The notes below the pieces were generated by a model. That model was not told the origin of the DNA. It was given only the letters and a program-made list of their open reading frames with translations, and did no database searches. The position numbers and the translations under genes were made by a program. Of a DNA stretch of 8,087 nt, positions 6,002 through 8,087 are shown one piece after another (position 1 is the stretch's first letter; every line of letters begins with the position of its first letter). This DNA is from Elusimicrobia bacterium RIFCSPLOWO2_01_FULL_60_11. GTDB taxonomy: Bacteria; Elusimicrobiota; Elusimicrobia; 2-02-FULL-39-32. The stretch covers positions 5,931 through 14,017 of the forward strand of contig MGUS01000042.1 in assembly GCA_001800085.1 (NCBI GenBank). The letters are read 5' to 3'.

Positions 6002-6076
6002 TAGATTTTAAGATTGTGGCGGGGGCGCGCCGCTTTCTAATGCTATTAAATCTAAGGAAGCGGCACAGAACCCCGC
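6002..6076. other. Structured non-coding segment with crossing stems
   Basis: No gene is seen here. GCCGCTTTC (6029-6037) pairs with GGAAGCGGC (6056-6064) around an 18-base A+T-rich loop. GCGGGG (6019-6024) and CCCCGC (6071-6076) could extend it outside. TAGATTTTA (6002-6010) pairs at 8 of 9 with TTAAATCTA (6046-6054) inside that loop, which would make a pseudoknot-type arrangement. There is no T-run on either strand. Function and strand are unknown. Confidence 0.35.
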
Positions 6077-6100
6077 ATGCTTAGGAAGTTTTTATAAGGT

Positions 6101-6116
6101 TGGCGGGGTCGACGGG
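6101..6116 (-). repeat. Distal direct repeat of the tRNA-Asp 3' end (putative att site)
   Basis: TGGCGGGGTCGACGGG is an exact 16-base copy of 7815-7830 in the same orientation. On the minus strand it reads CCCGTCGACCCCGCCA: the 3' half of the T stem, the 3' half of the acceptor stem, the discriminator base and CCA of tRNA-Asp. Identity stops at both ends. This is the usual core of an attachment site left by integration into a tRNA 3' end. Confidence 0.7.
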
Positions 6117-6144
6117 CGCGTGGCGCAAGCTTTCTTCCGGGCCA

Positions 6145-6945
6145 TTATTTCCTGATAAATTCCAGAAGCGGGGCAAAGACCGAACGGATGCTGGACCTTG
6201 CTCGTTCGGGCGGAAGCCACTGCACAAGAAGCGGCATCAAAGCATCGTATCCTTCCGCTCCCTCTCGTCCGAAAAACTCGCGCATCTGGCTCGAAAAAAG
6301 CTTGAATTCTTCTTTCCCGCGGTAGGGCTCCATGTCCGCCAGAAGTTCCCGAACATTGCGGGCATAGCGAAGCATGTAATAGACATAAAGCAAGTCCTTG
6401 TTCTTTTTGACTTCACCGGAGCGGGCCGCAAAGGTGATGCCTTTGTGAAAAAGGTAGATGCCGGGGCTGGGGGAACGCACGGAGAGTTCTTTGCTCCCAA
6501 TGGGTACTTTCAAAAGGATCGGCTTGGATTGCAGCAATATCTCGAAAGCGTCGATCCGGTGGCAGGCCATTTCCGGCCCCAGGAACCTCTGCAAGGTGTC
6601 GTCAGATACGAACCAGGAAGTGATGAATTCGATTTTAATGTTTTCATCTCCCTTGTTCCAGACAAACTCGATTTTCTCCGGTTCATCTTCATCGTAGGGC
6701 GCGGTCCCATATCCGGCCGAAAGGAGCCTCGAATAAACGGTGGGATTGTACCGGATAGAACCGGTATCCCAGATTCCCAGGTCGATATCGGTGGTGCGGG
6801 GCAGGTTTTCGATGGGGATTTTCCAGAGGTGTTTGGCGTACAGGTAAGGGCACCAGCCGCCGACCACCAGAACCTTCTCTAAGATCGGCTCCAGCGCAAG
6901 CAGGGTTTCGTAAAACCCGCGCTCGACGGCTTCCGCTTCAAACAA
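6145..6945 (-). CDS. AbiEii-like nucleotidyltransferase, probable toxin of a type IV toxin-antitoxin pair
   Basis: 266 residues. The nucleotidyltransferase core is visible as VLVVGGWCPYLY (25-36, with Gly29-Gly30) followed by RTTDIDLGI (50-58), the paired-aspartate metal site (Asp53, Asp55). A likely third acidic residue is Glu106 in IKIEFI (103-108). A later block, PGIYLFHKG (161-169) with KNKDLLYVYYMLRY (181-194), resembles the conserved Lys and KxKD region of AbiEii/AbiGii proteins. Known AbiEii enzymes transfer nucleotides to targets such as tRNA and stop growth. The same chemistry here is inference, and a GSU2403-type or MNT-like nucleotidyltransferase is the alternative. The start is TTG at 6945, the only reasonable start in frame, inside the last codons of the antitoxin gene (8-nt overlap) with AAGG 9-12 bases upstream. 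Both features suggest low, coupled toxin translation. The stop is 28 nt from the distal repeat. Confidence 0.72.
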   Translation of the reverse strand: MFEAEAVERGFYETLLALEPILEKVLVVGGWCPYLYAKHLWKIPIENLPRTTDIDLGIWDTGSIRYNPTVYSRLLSAGYGTAPYDEDEPEKIEFVWNKGDENIKIEFITSWFVSDDTLQRFLGPEMACHRIDAFEILLQSKPILLKVPIGSKELSVRSPSPGIYLFHKGITFAARSGEVKKNKDLLYVYYMLRYARNVRELLADMEPYRGKEEFKLFSSQMREFFGREGAEGYDALMPLLVQWLPPERARSSIRSVFAPLLEFIRK

Positions 6946-7645
6946 AGCTCTCGCCTTTTGCTTTGAAGTGTTTTTCCAGCTCGTCGATCTGCTCTTTTCC
7001 GGACGGGTGGCCCGCCAAGTCCAGGTAAAGCTGAAGGTTGGAGACGACCGGGAACCCCTTGATCGTTCTGGCGTCTTTGAACACCGTTTCGCCGTAGTAG
7101 GGCACGGCCAAACAAATGTTGCCGCCTTCCGCTAGCCGCAGGATTCCGAGCCGGTCCTGGATTCCCTGCGCAAAATCAAGAAGGCCTCGGGGAGCAACTC
7201 CGACAAACAGAGACGCGGGCTGATTCAGGACATAGGGCCTTAACAGCCCCGCTCCTGTGAACGCCGTCAGAGCGTAAGGCACGGGCCGGGCGGCCTTTTT
7301 CATGAACGCCTTGAAGCGGGCAAGAAAATCTCTTTTCGGGTCGTGGAGGAAAATCCTCTTGTTGCGGCTGAACTGATAAAACTCGGTCCATTTCTTGAGG
7401 ATTTCAGAACGGAACTTCTCTATCTTTTGCGGGGGGATTTTGGAACAGCTGTTCCGCCCTTTGAAATCGCGCTGGATGTACCCCATGCGCTCCAAGGTCT
7501 GCAGGGTGATGCTGGCCTGGCCCAGGGACACGCCTTCTTGAACCAGTTCTCTGGCTGACCATGGCTTGTCCAAATCCCTAAAAAACGCCCTCAGGACGAT
7601 GGACGAGGCCTTAGAAAAGAGGTTGCAGTCGGGTGAAGGGATCAT
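6938..7645 (-). CDS. AbiEi-like winged-helix antitoxin/transcriptional regulator
   Basis: 235 residues. The N-terminal part (about 14-68) reads as a winged helix: SIVLRAFFRDLDKPWSAREL, then LGQASITLQTLERMGYIQRD as the recognition helix and wing. The C-terminal part carries the block YALTAFTGAGLLRPYVLNQP (124-143) and the ending NLQLYLDLAGHPSGKEQIDELEK (203-225). I recognise both as typical of AbiEi-family type IV antitoxins that pair with nucleotidyltransferase toxins. AbiEi proteins neutralise the toxin and repress their own operon by binding inverted repeats. An inverted repeat lies just upstream here, which fits. The start is ATG at 7645, with no SD. The gene overlaps the toxin gene by 8 nt. 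The leader upstream is nearly pure A+T, unlike the coding DNA around it. Confidence 0.78.
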   Translation of the reverse strand: MIPSPDCNLFSKASSIVLRAFFRDLDKPWSARELVQEGVSLGQASITLQTLERMGYIQRDFKGRNSCSKIPPQKIEKFRSEILKKWTEFYQFSRNKRIFLHDPKRDFLARFKAFMKKAARPVPYALTAFTGAGLLRPYVLNQPASLFVGVAPRGLLDFAQGIQDRLGILRLAEGGNICLAVPYYGETVFKDARTIKGFPVVSNLQLYLDLAGHPSGKEQIDELEKHFKAKGESFV

Positions 7646-7666
7646 ATAATTTCAATAAATTATAAT

Positions 7667-7683
7667 GTTCATTTATAATGAAC
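7667..7683. promoter_or_regulatory. Inverted-repeat operator candidate for the toxin-antitoxin operon
   Basis: GTTCAT-TTATA-ATGAAC is a perfect 6-bp inverted repeat. Allowing one extra base, it extends to TATAAT on the left (7661-7666) and ATTATA on the right (7685-7690), so nearly 30 bp is symmetric. A further TTGAAC lies at 7695-7700. It sits between the predicted -10 and the antitoxin start, where autorepression by an AbiEi-type regulator would act. Confidence 0.55.
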
Positions 7684-7684
7684 T

Positions 7685-7713
7685 ATTATATATATTGAAC
7701 TATATCATGAAAA
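7685..7713 (-). promoter_or_regulatory. Promoter of the toxin-antitoxin operon
   Basis: On the minus strand TTTTCA (7713-7708, 4 of 6) and a perfect TATAAT (7690-7685) are separated by 17 bp. Initiation near 7678 would place the inverted repeat at the start site, with about 33 nt of leader. A second TATAAT at 7664-7659 has no usable -35. The whole stretch 7641-7712 is almost entirely A+T. Confidence 0.5.
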
Positions 7714-7814
7714 CGACTGAAAATCAAGGCCTTTTGAAGCGCTTCCTGTCGGACATTCAGATTTCTCGATTGTGCGGTCCTCGGGCTGTCAGGAGCGGCA
7801 CTCCAAAAACCGTG

Positions 7815-7830
7815 TGGCGGGGTCGACGGG
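7815..7830 (-). repeat. Proximal direct repeat within the tRNA-Asp 3' end (putative att site)
   Basis: The 16 bases TGGCGGGGTCGACGGG, the 3' end of tRNA-Asp, recur exactly at 6101-6116. A chance exact 16-mer match in a window this size is very unlikely, and the boundaries coincide with the CCA end on one side. Confidence 0.7.
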
Positions 7831-7891
7831 ATTTGAACCCGCGATCTCTGCCTTGACAGGGCAGCGTGTTAGGCCGCTACACCACGACCCC
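7815..7891 (-). tRNA. tRNA-Asp (anticodon GTC)
   Basis: 77 nt on the minus strand. The acceptor stem GGGGTCG/CGACCCC pairs over seven positions. The D arm is GTGT/ACAC with a 9-base loop. The anticodon stem CTGCC/GGCAG closes the loop CTGTCAA, so the anticodon is GTC, reading the Asp codons. The variable loop is AGATC. The T stem GCGGG/CCCGT with loop TTCAAAT has one G-U. The discriminator is G and the CCA is encoded. All canonical parts are intact. The final 16 bases double as an attachment-site core. Confidence 0.97.
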
Positions 7892-7921
7892 AAAGCGGCA
7901 AAATCAGCGAAACGAACCCCC

Positions 7922-7950
7922 ATAATATCAAATCGCCCTCCCTCATACAA
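7922..7950 (-). promoter_or_regulatory. Promoter of tRNA-Asp with a GC-rich discriminator
   Basis: On the minus strand TTGTAT (7950-7945) and TATTAT (7927-7922, 5 of 6 to TATAAT) are 17 bp apart. The bases after the -10 are GGGGGTTCG. A GC-rich discriminator of this kind is typical of stable-RNA promoters under growth-rate and stringent control. The 5' leader to the mature tRNA would be about 24 nt. Confidence 0.5.
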
Positions 7951-7969
7951 GGCGGTTCCTCGCGGGGGA

Positions 7970-8087
7970 ATGCCGCATTTTCTCCCGGCCGGGCGGGACT
8001 TTTGCCGGAAACCTCTCCGTGGTTTCCCTCCCGCCTGACGGCGTGAGCCTCCCATCCAAAACGCCTGTTTGGGAGAAAATGCGGCAT
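7970..8087. repeat. Nested inverted-repeat element with 17-bp perfect outer arms, reaching the window edge
   Basis: ATGCCGCATTTTCTCCC (7970-7986) is the exact reverse complement of 8071-8087. Inside are GGCGGG/CCCGCC (7992-7997 with 8030-8035), enclosing GGAAACC/GGTTTCC (8007-8013 with 8021-8027), and GGCGT/ACGCC (8040-8044 with 8061-8065). The short open frames across it look like shadows of the repeat. It may be a MITE-like or REP-like element or a structured RNA. The right arm may continue past the window. Confidence 0.6.

Larger units (their letters stand above)
6101..7830. mobile_element. Putative 1.7-kb genomic mini-island in tRNA-Asp carrying only an AbiE-like toxin-antitoxin pair
   Basis: The element is bounded by the two 16-bp copies of the tRNA-Asp 3' end. 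It lies on the 3' side of the tRNA, as integrated elements do, and it leaves the tRNA intact. Excision between the repeats would remove 1,714 bp. Inside are two minus-strand genes (AbiEi-like and AbiEii-like), their A+T-rich promoter/operator and about 115 bp of unassigned sequence next to the tRNA. That stretch holds two small palindromes, AAGGCCTT (7726-7733) and GAAGCGCTTC (7736-7745). There is no integrase or excisionase gene, so mobility would depend on an integrase supplied elsewhere. A deletion remnant of a larger island is equally possible. Confidence 0.6.

Noticed and set aside
6100..6882. A 260-codon plus-strand open frame
   Set aside because: It is antisense to the nucleotidyltransferase gene, which carries the catalytic motifs and overlaps its partner antitoxin gene.
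7772..7801. Hairpin just past the tRNA 3' end as a tRNA terminator
   Set aside because: The stem GTGC/GCAC with inner TCC/GGA has a mismatched internal loop and no T-run follows on the minus strand.
7789..8055. Protein-coding frames over the tRNA and its flank, on both strands
   Set aside because: They cross an intact tRNA gene and the inverted-repeat element. Their apparent sequence similarity to each other (MPHFLP...) comes from the repeat arms.
1..8087. CRISPR array, transposase, integrase or rRNA
   Set aside because: No regularly spaced direct repeats, no DDE, serine- or tyrosine-recombinase motifs in any frame that I read, and no rRNA-like sequence.

Overview
The window is a GC-rich bacterial chromosome segment from a Gram-negative (diderm) organism. 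It encodes a lipid A-type (LpxL/HtrB family) acyltransferase, a lipoprotein with a clear lipobox and several Sec-exported proteins. I cannot assign a phylum from the sequence alone. Most genes of the minus-strand operon lack a Shine-Dalgarno (SD) sequence and several start with GTG.

Positions 1-3713 form a minus-strand, tightly packed gene string, read from right to left. It holds a DUF2243 membrane protein, a 78-residue membrane protein, a TIGR01777/SDR39U1-type NAD(P)-binding epimerase, an LpxL/HtrB-like acyltransferase, a branched-chain-amino-acid-type substrate-binding lipoprotein, and the first ten codons of a Rossmann-fold (probably FAD-dependent) protein. The first three genes are joined by two ATGA stop/start overlaps. 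A promoter (TTGCAA-17-TATAAT) overlapped by a perfect 16-bp palindrome precedes the operon. An extended -10 box sits exactly where a leaderless acyltransferase mRNA would need it.

Positions 3714-5960 hold three plus-strand genes with strong SD sequences. All encode small exported proteins that I do not recognise; the last has a calcium-loop-like motif. A well-formed intrinsic terminator separates the first from the other two.

Positions 6101-7891 are the most interesting part. A tRNA-Asp(GTC) gene lies on the minus strand at 7815-7891. Its last 16 bases, CCA included, are repeated exactly at 6101-6116. The 1.7 kb between the copies contains essentially one thing: a two-gene toxin-antitoxin operon of the AbiE (type IV) kind. 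It has a winged-helix AbiEi-like antitoxin and an AbiEii-like nucleotidyltransferase, overlapping by 8 nt, behind an A+T-rich promoter with an inverted-repeat operator. This is the layout expected of a very small genomic island integrated into a tRNA 3' end, with no integrase of its own. It could be a satellite-type element or the remnant of a larger island.

Positions 7892-8087 hold the tRNA promoter and then a nested inverted-repeat structure. That structure has perfect 17-bp arms at 7970-7986 and 8071-8087 and runs to the window edge.
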